DNA of 48,533 bases from JASFHF01 sp050123375 (GTDB taxonomy: Bacteria; Pseudomonadota; Gammaproteobacteria; UBA12402): contig JASFHF010000012.1 in the NCBI GenBank assembly GCA_050123375.1, positions 1-48,533 on the forward strand, given 5' to 3'. A program made the position numbers and the translations under genes. Shown piece by piece: positions 1-8,677 of the stretch (positions within the stretch are counted from its first letter, which is position 1; the number at the start of each line of letters is the position of its first letter). The notes beneath the pieces were generated by a model that saw only the letters and a program-made list of their open reading frames with translations, had not been told where the DNA came from and made no database searches.

Positions 1-244
1 ACGCATGGAGTCATGATATCACTTAGTGCGGTTTCATGCAGCTTCTAAAATTATAACATATTGTAATTACTACAACTTTTTTAAACTTACACCTATCAAA
101 CTATTATTTGGCAGAAGTCAGGAAAAATGTGATCTAACCACAAAAGAGCCGTTATTTCTATGCCTTATCATTCGCTTATCCATGACTGACGTCAATAAAT
201 ATCAGGATTCATGTCACCAAGAGCGAAGTAGAATGGAAATATTC
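1..244. other. Left-edge intergenic stretch, no supported gene
   Basis: AT-rich sequence before the stop codon of the SDR gene. An open frame runs across it on the plus strand (about 26-298), but it overlaps the SDR 3' end, has no ribosome-binding site and resembles no family I know. I see no RNA gene, hairpin terminator or promoter that I would defend. Confidence 0.4.
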
Positions 245-961
245 TTACATATCTGCAAAACATTGGCATTCTATTTCTATGGATTTTATATATGCTGAGG
301 CGGATAAACTCAGTAGGCATACGATAATTTCCGCAATGTCTTTTGTTTGAATCATTTCCCCACCTTTTAAATCTGATCCTGCCTTTCTTGCCATCTCTGT
401 ATTAACATATCCCGGACAAATGCTCGTTACTTTAATATTATAATTAGCTAATTCTCTATGTAGTGATTCGCTCAGGCCCACTACTGCGAACTTAGATGCT
501 ACATATCCTCCCCTTTCTGCAAATCCTATTTTTCCAGCACGGGAGGCAATATTAAAAAGATATCCTTTTTTATTTTTTTTCATTATAGGAATAATTAACT
601 TTGTTAGCATGACAATTGCTTTAACATTTATATCAAACAACCGTTGATAATCATCAATAGGTAAATCCAATGTTCCGCCTTCATATATACCAGCAGCGTT
701 TACCAGCACATCAATACGTTTATGTTTATCGATAATATGGGAAATAACTGTCTTGATGTTCTCTAATTCAGTAAGATCGCATTGATAGCAAAATGCATGG
801 CTAGTAGTGGTTTTAGTTTCTATAACTTTTGCTAAAGCAGCCAAATTTTTCATAGAGCGAGCTATGAGCACAACATTATATCCGATTTCAGCTAATCTAA
901 TCGCTGTTTTCCTGCCGATGCCTTTGCTTGCTCCAGTAATCACTGCTACTTTTTGAGTCAT
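245..961 (-). CDS. SDR family NAD(P)-dependent oxidoreductase
   Basis: This 238-residue protein is a classical short-chain dehydrogenase/reductase. The N-terminal cofactor motif reads VITGASKGIG (residues 7-16), followed by the NAAG motif of the fold (VNAAGIYEGG), and the catalytic Ser-Tyr-Lys set is completed by GGYVASKFAV (Tyr and Lys four residues apart). The PGYVNTEMA stretch after the active site is also typical. The substrate cannot be told from sequence; 3-ketoacyl, polyol or short keto compounds are all possible. It lies downstream of nifJ on the same strand with a 52-bp gap, so it may be co-transcribed. The C-terminal end (IECQCFADM) is unusual but needs no frameshift to explain it. 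Confidence 0.9.
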   Translation of the reverse strand: MTQKVAVITGASKGIGRKTAIRLAEIGYNVVLIARSMKNLAALAKVIETKTTTSHAFCYQCDLTELENIKTVISHIIDKHKRIDVLVNAAGIYEGGTLDLPIDDYQRLFDINVKAIVMLTKLIIPIMKKNKKGYLFNIASRAGKIGFAERGGYVASKFAVVGLSESLHRELANYNIKVTSICPGYVNTEMARKAGSDLKGGEMIQTKDIAEIIVCLLSLSASAYIKSIEIECQCFADM

Positions 962-1013
962 TAAGATTTCTCCATTTTAATTTTGGACGACATATATTGT
1001 GCATGTATTAAAT

Positions 1014-4000
1014 TTATTGCGCTAACTCTTCCAGCTCTTTCCATCTTCGATCAATATCTTCTTGTGCGAGCCTCATTAATTCTTTAACTTGTGCGGGATT
1101 AGTTTTTGCTAAAATACGATAACGATTTTCACGTGCAGCAAATTCTTTGAAAGGTGCACTTGGTTTTTGTGAATCTAGTTGTAATGGATTTAAACCTTCT
1201 GTTGCGCGTCGCGGATCGTAACGATAAAGTGGCCAGTAGCCGCATTTTACGGCTAAATTTTGGTGATTTATGCCTTGGCTCATATCAATGCCATGCGCGA
1301 TACAATGCGCGTATGCTAAAATTAATGATGAACCAGGATAACTTTCTGCTTCTTTAATTGCGCGAATTGCTTGTGTTGGATCTGCGCCAATTGCAATTGA
1401 GCAAACATAAGCGGTGCCATACGTCATTGCCATTAAGCCTAAATTTTTCTTCGCAGTTTGTTTTCCTTGATAAGTGAATTTAGCTACTGAGCCGCGGGCT
1501 GAGGATTTTGATGCTTGACCGCCAGTGTTTGAGTAAACTTCGGTATCTAGAACCAATAAATTCACATCACGATTATTTGCGATTACATGATCTAGTCCGC
1601 CAAAACCAATATCATAAGCCCAGCCATCACCACCGATCGCCCAGATACTATGTTTAATTAAGAAATCAGCCACGGATAAAAGTTCGCGGGATAGTGGACT
1701 TTTTATTTTTTCCAATTTATTTTTTAATTCTTTAATGCGTGCGAATTGCAAATTAATTTCAGCTTCGTTTGTTTGTTTAGCATTTAAAATTTCTTGTGTG
1801 AGTTTTTCGCCAATGTCTTTAGAAAGTTTGAGCAGTAATTCTTGCGCGTATCTTCGATGTTTATCTTCGGTTAACGCAAAGCCGAATGCAAATTCTGCAT
1901 TGTCTTCAAATAATGAGCTTGACCACGCAGGACCATGTCCTTTCTCGTCTACTGCCCATGGGCTTGGAAAACTACCGCCGAATACTGAAGAGCATCCACA
2001 AGCATCGCCAATAATCATTCGATTGCCGAATAATTGTGAAATTAATTTCACATAAGGTGTTTCACCGCATCCGGCGCACGCACAGGAAAATTCAAAAAAT
2101 GGCCGTAAAAATTGCGCGTCGGCGGAAGTTTTAATATTTTCACGCGATTCATAAGGTAGACTTTCAAAAAACGCAACATTTTGTTGTTCAGCAGTTAAAT
2201 CAGAAGGTTTTATGATTTTTTCTAAAGCTTTTTCTTTAGTTGGGCAAGTTTCTATACACAAACCGCAGCCGGTACAATCTTCAGCGTAAATTTGTAATGC
2301 ATAAGCTTTATCGTCATCGTTTTTGCCGCGCAATTTGCAGGTTTGAAAAGTTTCAGGTGCTTTTTTAATGTCATCGTTCGAAACTTTTTTTGCGCGGATG
2401 CAGGTGTGTGGGCAGACTAAACTACAACGCCCGCATTGAATGCAATTTTCGGGAATCCATTTTGGAATGAAAGCTGCTAAATCGCGTTTTTCCCAACAAG
2501 TAGCACATGATTGAAAATAACCTTCCGCAGGAAAACAACTTACCGCTAAAGCGTCTCCCTGGTCGGCTAACATAATGCCTTCGATATTACGAATTATATC
2601 CGGAGCTTGTTCGCTGATTACTGGACGAAAAGTTTTTGTGCTGCATGCATGCGCAGGAATTTTAACTTCAAATAAATTTTTTAGAGCTTGATCTACCGCT
2701 AAAAAGTTTTGTGCAATTATTTCCTCGCCTTTAGTTAAATAAGTTTTTTTAATCGTTTCTTTAATTTTATTAATTGCATCTTTAATTGGAATAATACTGG
2801 ATAATGCAAAGAAACAAGTTTGCATAATCGTGTTAATGCGCGCTCCCATTTTAGTTTCACGAGCGACTTTATATGCGTCAATAACATAGAACTTTATTTT
2901 TTTCTTGATAATTATTTCTTGCAATTCACATGGTAATTCATTCCAGACTTTTTCTGCGGCAAAAGGTGCGTTTAACAAAAATATAGTATTTTCGGTGGCG
3001 TTTTCCAAGACATTATATTTTTTGACAAAATCAAACTGATGACAACCGATAAAATTTGCACGTTTAATTAAATAAGAAGAACGAATTTTCTTTGAACCGA
3101 AACGTAAATGCGAAATAGTTTTCGAGCCGGTTTTTTTTGCATCATAAATAAAATGACCTTGCACATAATGATTGGTAGTTTCACCGATAATTTTCATGGT
3201 ATTTTTATTTGCACTGACGGTTCCATCTGCGCCAAGACCATAGAAAATCGCACGGTAAACATCGTTACGTTCGATATAGAAGTCTTCGTCATAATCTAAA
3301 TGAGTGTGTGTGATGTCATCATTAATACCGATGGTAAAATTATTTTTTGGTTTTTCTTTGTCAAGTTCGGCAAAAATTCTTTTGACCATTGCGGGAGTAA
3401 AATCTTTACCCGCAATGCCATAACGCCCACCAATGACTTTTGGCGGAATTTTTGAGTTGAAGTTTTCTAAAATTGTTGTGGTAACTTTTTGGTATAAAGG
3501 TTCACCGCCCGCACCGCTTTCTTTGGTGCGATCAAGCACCGCAATTGTTTTGCAGGTTTTGGGCAAAGCTTTTAAAAAATATTTTTTCGGAAACGGTTGG
3601 AATAAATGGATTTGTAATACACCAATTTTTTCTTTTTGCAAATATTCAACTGTTTCGCGTGCAGTTTCAGCGCCGGAACCCATTAATACAATGATCTTTT
3701 CTGCTTTAGGATGACCATAATAATTTACTAAATTATATTTTCTGCCGGTAAGTTTGGTGAATTGCTGCATAACATTATATATGACTTCTGGCAATTTATC
3801 GTAGTACGGATTCATCGCTTCGCGCATTTGAAAATAAATATCTGAATTATAAATTGTGCCGCGCGTTGTCGGACAACCGGCATGCATACGGCGGTTACGA
3901 TGTGCAATCACGGAATCTTTATCAATTAATTGTTTAATTTGTTCATCAGTTATATATTCAATTTTGTTAACTTCGCCGCTGGTGCGAAATCCATCAAAAA

Positions 4001-4508
4001 AATGTACGAATGGTACGCGGCCTTTGATTGCAGCTGCTTGGCAAATTAACGCGAGATCATGAACTTCTTGTACATTGGACGAACACATCATAGCGAAACC
4101 AGTGGTGCGTGTTGCCATTACGTCAGAATGATCAACAAAAATTGACATTCCCTGATAAGCAACAATTCTGGATGCAACATGAAACACTGTTGGTGTAAGT
4201 TCTGCAGCGATGCGAAACATGTCTGGAATCATTAACAATAAACCTTGTGAAGCAGTAAATGTTGTTGCTAACGCTCCAGTTTGCAATGCACCATGTACTG
4301 CGCCGCACGCACCAGCTTCACTTTGCATTTCTACTACGTCAGGAATTGTATCCCAAATATTTTTGTGTCCTTCTGCTGCCCATTGATCGCATAACTCTCC
4401 CATTGATGTAGCAGGAGTGATTGGGTAAATTATACAAAGTTCATTAGTGCGGAATGCGGAATCCGCTGCTGCTTCGTTACCGTCGATGACTTTATAAGTT
4501 TTTTTCAT
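1014..4508 (-). CDS. nifJ: Pyruvate:ferredoxin (flavodoxin) oxidoreductase
   Basis: A single-chain pyruvate:ferredoxin oxidoreductase of 1164 residues, the full length of the NifJ/PFOR family. It oxidises pyruvate and CoA to acetyl-CoA, CO2 and reduced ferredoxin or flavodoxin. The N-terminus has the typical GNEAAADSAFR and YPITPATSMGE motifs of the pyrimidine-binding domain. Two [4Fe-4S] ferredoxin motifs are visible (CIQCGRCSLVCP and CTGCGLCIETCP). Next come the CACAGCGETPY cysteines of the third cluster and the TPP/Mg site (IGGDGWAYDIG and LDTEVYSNTGGQ). Oxygen-sensitive PFOR suggests an anaerobic or microaerobic stage. The ATG follows a GGAAT Shine-Dalgarno. A GGGGTC-type repeat lies just upstream, between it and the amino-acid dehydrogenase gene. 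Confidence 0.97.
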   Translation of the reverse strand: MKKTYKVIDGNEAAADSAFRTNELCIIYPITPATSMGELCDQWAAEGHKNIWDTIPDVVEMQSEAGACGAVHGALQTGALATTFTASQGLLLMIPDMFRIAAELTPTVFHVASRIVAYQGMSIFVDHSDVMATRTTGFAMMCSSNVQEVHDLALICQAAAIKGRVPFVHFFDGFRTSGEVNKIEYITDEQIKQLIDKDSVIAHRNRRMHAGCPTTRGTIYNSDIYFQMREAMNPYYDKLPEVIYNVMQQFTKLTGRKYNLVNYYGHPKAEKIIVLMGSGAETARETVEYLQKEKIGVLQIHLFQPFPKKYFLKALPKTCKTIAVLDRTKESGAGGEPLYQKVTTTILENFNSKIPPKVIGGRYGIAGKDFTPAMVKRIFAELDKEKPKNNFTIGINDDITHTHLDYDEDFYIERNDVYRAIFYGLGADGTVSANKNTMKIIGETTNHYVQGHFIYDAKKTGSKTISHLRFGSKKIRSSYLIKRANFIGCHQFDFVKKYNVLENATENTIFLLNAPFAAEKVWNELPCELQEIIIKKKIKFYVIDAYKVARETKMGARINTIMQTCFFALSSIIPIKDAINKIKETIKKTYLTKGEEIIAQNFLAVDQALKNLFEVKIPAHACSTKTFRPVISEQAPDIIRNIEGIMLADQGDALAVSCFPAEGYFQSCATCWEKRDLAAFIPKWIPENCIQCGRCSLVCPHTCIRAKKVSNDDIKKAPETFQTCKLRGKNDDDKAYALQIYAEDCTGCGLCIETCPTKEKALEKIIKPSDLTAEQQNVAFFESLPYESRENIKTSADAQFLRPFFEFSCACAGCGETPYVKLISQLFGNRMIIGDACGCSSVFGGSFPSPWAVDEKGHGPAWSSSLFEDNAEFAFGFALTEDKHRRYAQELLLKLSKDIGEKLTQEILNAKQTNEAEINLQFARIKELKNKLEKIKSPLSRELLSVADFLIKHSIWAIGGDGWAYDIGFGGLDHVIANNRDVNLLVLDTEVYSNTGGQASKSSARGSVAKFTYQGKQTAKKNLGLMAMTYGTAYVCSIAIGADPTQAIRAIKEAESYPGSSLILAYAHCIAHGIDMSQGINHQNLAVKCGYWPLYRYDPRRATEGLNPLQLDSQKPSAPFKEFAARENRYRILAKTNPAQVKELMRLAQEDIDRRWKELEELAQ

Positions 4509-4527
4509 ATTTTGCTATTCCAATTTT

Positions 4528-4680
4528 CTCCGTAGCGGGGTTAGTGGTACCACTTAGCGGGGTCAGGTCTTGAGTTTTAAACTTTACTTAAAGACCTAAA
4601 ACTTAAAATTCAGGATCTGACTTCGTTACGAAGAAGCGTAAAACTCAAGACCTGACCCCATTATTACGTACCCCGATATT
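4528..4680. repeat. GGGGTC-family palindromic repeat, copy A
   Basis: About 150 bp bounded by CTCCGTAGCGGGG on the left (4528-4540) and TACCCCGATAT on the right. Inside are long inverted arms beginning GGGGTCAGGTCTTGAGTTTT and ending in the reverse complement ACTCAAGACCTGACCCC. The same ends and arm motif recur near 9832-9962 and 19286-19415. The CTCCGTAG end faces the nifJ start codon. The arms and the GTAG head resemble REP/RAYT-type repeats, which is an inference; no Y1 transposase is in the window. Confidence 0.8.
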
Positions 4681-4690
4681 GATTAATAAT

Positions 4691-5785
4691 TTAATCCCCT
4701 GTTTTTCGTTTACTTCGTCGCGTAAAGATATTTTTGCAGCGTTTGACTCCATGAATACGATCTTCTGCCATTTTTTTGGAGGCGTAAGCGGTAGAAACGT
4801 TATCTTTTTCTGCAAGCGTATAAACTTTTAATAATGTATCATAAATACCTTCCGTTCTATCCCAAGCTAGTTTGCGGCCAGCTTCAAAAAATTCTGATGC
4901 AACGTCGATTAGTCCGCCAGCATTAATTACATAATCAGGTGCGTATAAAATCCCGCGTTGTTTTAGTGTATCAGCATGTTGCATTTCATCCAATAACGGA
5001 TTGTTGGCGGCTCCAGCAACAACTGAACATTTTAATTGCGCAATAGTTTCATCATTAAGAATTGCTCCTAAAGCACAAGGCGCAAATACATCTACATCTT
5101 GGCTATAAATTTCATTAGGCTTAACAATAGTTGCACTAAATTCATCAGCCACTTTTTTTAGTGCGTCCTTGTTGATATCAGCAACAAAAAGTTTAGCGCC
5201 ATGTTCGTGTAATTCCTGACATAAATAGTATCCAACATGACCCGCGCCTTGTACCGCAACTTTTATTCCCGCAAGATCATCATTGCCGGTTTGTTTTTTC
5301 AGCGAAGCTTTAATTCCTACAAAAGTTCCATGTGCAGTAACAGGGGAAGGATCTCCTAAACCACCAAGATAAGTTGGAATTCCAACGACATGGCGCGTTT
5401 CGATACGTACCCATTCCATTGTGCTTACATCAGTTCCGACATCTTCAGCGGTAATATAACGCCCATTTAAACCATCAACAAAACGGCCAAAAGTACGGAA
5501 TAATTGTTCAGAAGATAGTTTGGTTGGGTCACCGATAATGACTGATTTGCCGCCGCCGAAATTCAAACCGCTCACGGCGGATTTATATGTCATACCTTGC
5601 GATAGTCTCAATACGTCGAATAATGCATCTTTTTCACTGGTATACGGATACATTCGGCAACCGCCAAGCGCGGGGCCAAGTTGTGTATCGTGAATTGCAA
5701 TAATAGCTTTTAAACCGCTATCCGGATCGTTACAAAAAATAACTTGTTCATGATCATTAGTATTCATTGATTTAAAAGTCGTCAT
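4691..5785 (-). CDS. Leucine/valine/phenylalanine-type amino-acid dehydrogenase
   Basis: A 364-residue Glu/Leu/Phe/Val dehydrogenase family enzyme, about the normal length for leucine dehydrogenase. It should catalyse NAD-dependent reversible oxidative deamination of branched-chain amino acids to 2-oxo acids. The substrate domain has LGPALGGCRMYPY and the catalytic-lysine region MTYKSAVSGLNFGGGKSV. The Rossmann domain shows VAVQGAGHVGYYL. The longer frame upstream lacks support; the ATG at 5785 (MTTFKSMNTND) follows a strong CAGGAG 9 nt away. The last 15 or so residues (KNIFTRRSKRKTGD) are unusually basic and end 10 bp from repeat copy A, so the C-terminus may have been altered. The gene points towards nifJ, suggesting amino-acid and pyruvate catabolism together. 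Confidence 0.93.
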   Translation of the reverse strand: MTTFKSMNTNDHEQVIFCNDPDSGLKAIIAIHDTQLGPALGGCRMYPYTSEKDALFDVLRLSQGMTYKSAVSGLNFGGGKSVIIGDPTKLSSEQLFRTFGRFVDGLNGRYITAEDVGTDVSTMEWVRIETRHVVGIPTYLGGLGDPSPVTAHGTFVGIKASLKKQTGNDDLAGIKVAVQGAGHVGYYLCQELHEHGAKLFVADINKDALKKVADEFSATIVKPNEIYSQDVDVFAPCALGAILNDETIAQLKCSVVAGAANNPLLDEMQHADTLKQRGILYAPDYVINAGGLIDVASEFFEAGRKLAWDRTEGIYDTLLKVYTLAEKDNVSTAYASKKMAEDRIHGVKRCKNIFTRRSKRKTGD

Positions 5786-5810
5786 AATGGTATTTCTCCT
5801 GTAAAAAATG

Positions 5811-5839
5811 CTTGAATTATATACTGATTGGCCACATAT
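5811..5839 (+). promoter_or_regulatory. Possible heat-shock (sigma-32-like) promoter of grpE
   Basis: CTTGAAT, a 14-nt spacer and CCACATAT lie about 50 bp upstream of the grpE ATG. The -35 matches the sigma-32 consensus CTTGAAA closely, but the -10 only partly matches CCCCATNT. It is weaker than the dnaK promoter, and a TATAAT at 5844-5849 could serve a sigma-70 start instead. Confidence 0.4.
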
Positions 5840-5886
5840 GTCATATAATAAGCGTATTCTTAAACAATAACGAATTTGGAGAAAAA

Positions 5887-6492
5887 ATGAGCAATCCATT
5901 TAAAAACGAGAAGTTAAAGAAGAAACCAGCAGAACAAAAAGACAAAAAGCGGCAGTCAGGCGATCCATTATTAAAAGAGAAGTTGGAGCAGGAAATCGAA
6001 AATTTGGAGGAATTAGAAGAAGAAGGTGATGCTGAATTATGCGAAGAATTGCTTGAAGTAAAGACAGAGCTAAAAGAAAGCCATGATAAATTATTATTAG
6101 CACATGCTGAACTTGAAAACGTAAGACGCCGCGCGCAAAAAGATATTGCGAGTGCTCATAAATATGCGTTAGAAAAATTTGTTAAAGATTTATTGCCGGT
6201 GCTGGATAATTTTGATCATGCGTTAATTAATTCGCAAAAGGTTAATATGGATAAAGCTATGATCGAGGGGATTGAATTAACGCAGCAAAGTTTATTGAAA
6301 GTGTTAGAAAATCACGGTGTTAAACAAATTAATCCATTAAATGAAATGTTTGATCCACAATATCACGAAGCAGTGTCAATGGTGCAGAATCCAGAAGTTA
6401 AACCGAATACTATTCTTGATGTATTTCAAAAAGGTTATGAGCTTAATGGCCGATTGGTTCGTCCGGCGAGAGTTGTGGTGTCGAAAGCTTAA
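5887..6492 (+). CDS. grpE: Nucleotide exchange factor GrpE
   Basis: A 201-residue GrpE, the ADP-release factor for DnaK. A charged N-terminal region (about 1-45) is followed by the long coiled-coil helix (LEELEEEGDAELCEELLEVK onward) and the conserved head with LPVLDNFDHAL and the beta-domain motif QKGYELNGRLVRPARVVVSK at the C-terminus. The open frame extends upstream, but the ATG at 5887 has a GGAG 5-6 nt before it and starts like other GrpE proteins. It is the first gene of a grpE-dnaK-dnaJ run on the plus strand, so heat-shock control is expected. Confidence 0.96.
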   Translation: MSNPFKNEKLKKKPAEQKDKKRQSGDPLLKEKLEQEIENLEELEEEGDAELCEELLEVKTELKESHDKLLLAHAELENVRRRAQKDIASAHKYALEKFVKDLLPVLDNFDHALINSQKVNMDKAMIEGIELTQQSLLKVLENHGVKQINPLNEMFDPQYHEAVSMVQNPEVKPNTILDVFQKGYELNGRLVRPARVVVSKA

Positions 6493-6584
6493 AAACTGAT
6501 CTTGCACAAAAGGCTAGTCTGCGTAATATCAGTGTAACATCAGTAAAGAAAACTGCATTTTATGTAAAATTCGCATATTTTCTG

Positions 6585-6611
6585 CTTGAAAATAACTGAT
6601 TTTCCCCCATA
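6585..6611 (+). promoter_or_regulatory. Heat-shock sigma-32 promoter of dnaK
   Basis: CTTGAAA at 6585-6591, a 13-nt spacer and CCCCATA(T) from 6605. This is an almost exact match to the RpoH/sigma-32 consensus (CTTGAAA, 11-16 nt, CCCCATNT). It lies about 40 bp before the dnaK ATG at 6650, which has a good AGGAG site. The match is read directly; use by RpoH is inferred. Confidence 0.88.
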
Positions 6612-6649
6612 TATAAGGGATATCAAAGAACAAAACGAGGAGACAATTT

Positions 6650-8590
6650 ATGGCAATTATCGGAATCGATTTAGGTACCACCAATTCTTGTGTTGCGGTG
6701 ATGGAAAGCGGGGGCAAAGTGCGGGTGATTGAGAATGCTGAGGGGCGTCGTACCACCCCATCAATTGTTGCTTACACCGAAAATGACGAAATCTTAGTAG
6801 GTGAGGCTGCCAAACGTCAGGCGGTAACTAATCCGGAAAATACTTTGTTTGCGATCAAGCGTTTGATTGGACGTCGATTTGATGATGATATGGTAAAACG
6901 CGATATTGACATGGTGCCGTATAAGATTGTTAAAGCTGATAATGGTGATGCCTGGGTAGAAGCTAAAGGTCATAAACTGGCGCCGCAGCAAGTTTCGGCC
7001 GAAATATTACGCAAAATGAAGAAAACTGCAGAGGATTATTTAGGGCAGGAAGTCAAAGAAGCGGTGATTACCGTGCCGGCGTATTTTAACGATTCGCAGC
7101 GACAGGCTACCAAAGATGCTAGCCGCATTGCAGGGTTGGAAGTAAAACGTATTATTAACGAACCTACCGCTGCAGCTCTTGCTTACGGTATGGATAAAAA
7201 ACGTGGCGATTCGATTATTGCAGTGTATGACTTGGGTGGCGGTACATTTGATATTTCAATTATCGAAATTGCTGAAGTTGAAGGGGAACACCAATTTGAG
7301 GTATTGGCAACAAATGGTGATACTTTCCTTGGCGGTGAAGATTTTGATAAGCGTTTAATTGATTATTTGGTTGATGAATTTAAAAAAGATTCTGGTATTG
7401 ATTTGCGAAATGATTCACTAGCGTTACAGCGTCTTAAAGAGGCAGCGGAAAAAGCTAAAATTGAATTATCTTCAGCAACACAAACCGATGTTAACCTTCC
7501 ATATATTACAGCTGATGCAAGCGGGCCGAAGCATCTTCATATTAAAATTACGCGTGCAAAATTAGAATCTTTAGTTGAAGATTTAATTAAGCGTACAATC
7601 AAACCATGTGAGATTGCATTAAAAGATGCGGGCAAAAGTATTTCTGATATCAATGAAGTTATTTTGGTTGGTGGTCAAACACGTATGCCGAAAGTTCAGG
7701 AAGTTGCAAAAGATTTTTTTGGCAAAGATCCGCGTAAAGATGTTAATCCTGATGAAGCAGTTGCAGTTGGCGCTGCAATTCAGGGCGCAGTATTATCTGG
7801 TGAAGTGAAAGATGTTTTATTATTGGATGTGACACCTTTATCTTTAGGGATTGAAACTTTAGGTGGTGTAATGACCAAGTTAATTGATAAAAACACTACA
7901 ATTCCAACCAAAGCAAATCAGGTTTTTTCAACTGCCGATGATAATCAAACCACAGTGACGATTCATGTATTACAAGGTGAACGTGAGCAGGCGTCTGCTA
8001 ATAAATCTTTAGGTAGATTTGATTTAGCAGGAATTCCGCCAGCGCCGCGAGGTGTTCCGCAAGTTGAAGTTACGTTTGATATTGATGCAAACGGTATTTT
8101 AAATGTTTCTGCAAAAGACAAAGCAACTGGCAAGGCACAATCAATTGTGATTAAAGCTTCTAGTGGTTTATCTGATGAAGAAGTTGAAAAGATGGTAAAA
8201 GATGCTGAGGCGCACTCTGAGGAAGATAAAAAATTCCATGACTTGGTTGCGGCGCGTAATCAGGCAGATGCATTGACTCACGCTACAGAAAAGTCTATGA
8301 AAGAGGCAGGCGATGATGTAACCGCAGAGGAAAAAGAAGCAATTGAAAAAGCAATTGCAGAATTAAAAGAAGCGGTAAAAGGAAATGACAAAGATGATAT
8401 TGAAAAGAAAACGCAAAACTTAACTGATGCTTCATCGAAAATGGCGGAACGTTTATATGCGAAAAAAGCGCAAGCTGAAGGTGCTGGAACGGCAGGGGGC
8501 GCAGAAGCCGGAAAAGAACAAGCTAAACCGGAAGATGCAGTTGATGCTGAGTTTGAAGAAGTGAAGGATGAAGATAAGGATAAAAAATGA
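6650..8590 (+). CDS. dnaK: Molecular chaperone DnaK (Hsp70)
   Basis: A full-length 646-residue Hsp70. The ATPase domain opens with GIDLGTTNSCVAVMESG. It also has the second phosphate motif VYDLGGGTFDISI, the linker DVLLLDVTPLSLGIETLGG and a substrate-binding domain starting at about residue 395. The acidic C-terminal tail (AVDAEFEEVKDEDKDKK) is the usual EEVKD-type end of bacterial DnaK. The enzyme binds exposed hydrophobic peptides in an ATP cycle driven by DnaJ and GrpE, both encoded beside it. The start is fixed by GAGGAG 8-9 nt upstream. A long perfect hairpin follows the stop codon before dnaJ. Confidence 0.99.
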   Translation: MAIIGIDLGTTNSCVAVMESGGKVRVIENAEGRRTTPSIVAYTENDEILVGEAAKRQAVTNPENTLFAIKRLIGRRFDDDMVKRDIDMVPYKIVKADNGDAWVEAKGHKLAPQQVSAEILRKMKKTAEDYLGQEVKEAVITVPAYFNDSQRQATKDASRIAGLEVKRIINEPTAAALAYGMDKKRGDSIIAVYDLGGGTFDISIIEIAEVEGEHQFEVLATNGDTFLGGEDFDKRLIDYLVDEFKKDSGIDLRNDSLALQRLKEAAEKAKIELSSATQTDVNLPYITADASGPKHLHIKITRAKLESLVEDLIKRTIKPCEIALKDAGKSISDINEVILVGGQTRMPKVQEVAKDFFGKDPRKDVNPDEAVAVGAAIQGAVLSGEVKDVLLLDVTPLSLGIETLGGVMTKLIDKNTTIPTKANQVFSTADDNQTTVTIHVLQGEREQASANKSLGRFDLAGIPPAPRGVPQVEVTFDIDANGILNVSAKDKATGKAQSIVIKASSGLSDEEVEKMVKDAEAHSEEDKKFHDLVAARNQADALTHATEKSMKEAGDDVTAEEKEAIEKAIAELKEAVKGNDKDDIEKKTQNLTDASSKMAERLYAKKAQAEGAGTAGGAEAGKEQAKPEDAVDAEFEEVKDEDKDKK

Positions 8591-8596
8591 GGTTTG

Positions 8597-8665
8597 GGGG
8601 TCGCATCTTCACTCATTACATATGCGTTGTATGTTGCATCATGTAATGAGTGAAGATGCGACCCC
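8597..8665. repeat. 25-bp perfect inverted repeat between dnaK and dnaJ
   Basis: The left arm (8597-8621, starting GGGGTCGCATCTTCACTC) and the right arm (8641-8665, ending GAGTGAAGATGCGACCCC) are perfect reverse complements with a 19-nt loop. The loop can pair further through ATGC/GCAT. It fills nearly the whole dnaK-dnaJ gap, 12 bp before the dnaJ ATG. It shares the GGGGTC...GACCCC ends of the other repeat family but has different inner sequence. A stem this strong in the mRNA could stabilise dnaK or lower dnaJ expression; there is no U-run for termination. Confidence 0.9.
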
Positions 8666-8677
8666 TTCTAATATATT

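Noticed and set aside
26..298. Possible small plus-strand gene at the left edge
   Set aside because: No ribosome-binding site, unusual composition, and it overlaps the 3' end of the well-supported SDR gene.
1735..2055. Long open frames antisense to nifJ, dnaK, deoC, pduP and others
   Set aside because: They are mirror frames of strong conserved genes, without their own start signals or recognisable domains.
4691..5899. Longer start for the amino-acid dehydrogenase
   Set aside because: The extra 38 residues are not family-like and would overlap the grpE start; ATG 5785 has a strong Shine-Dalgarno.
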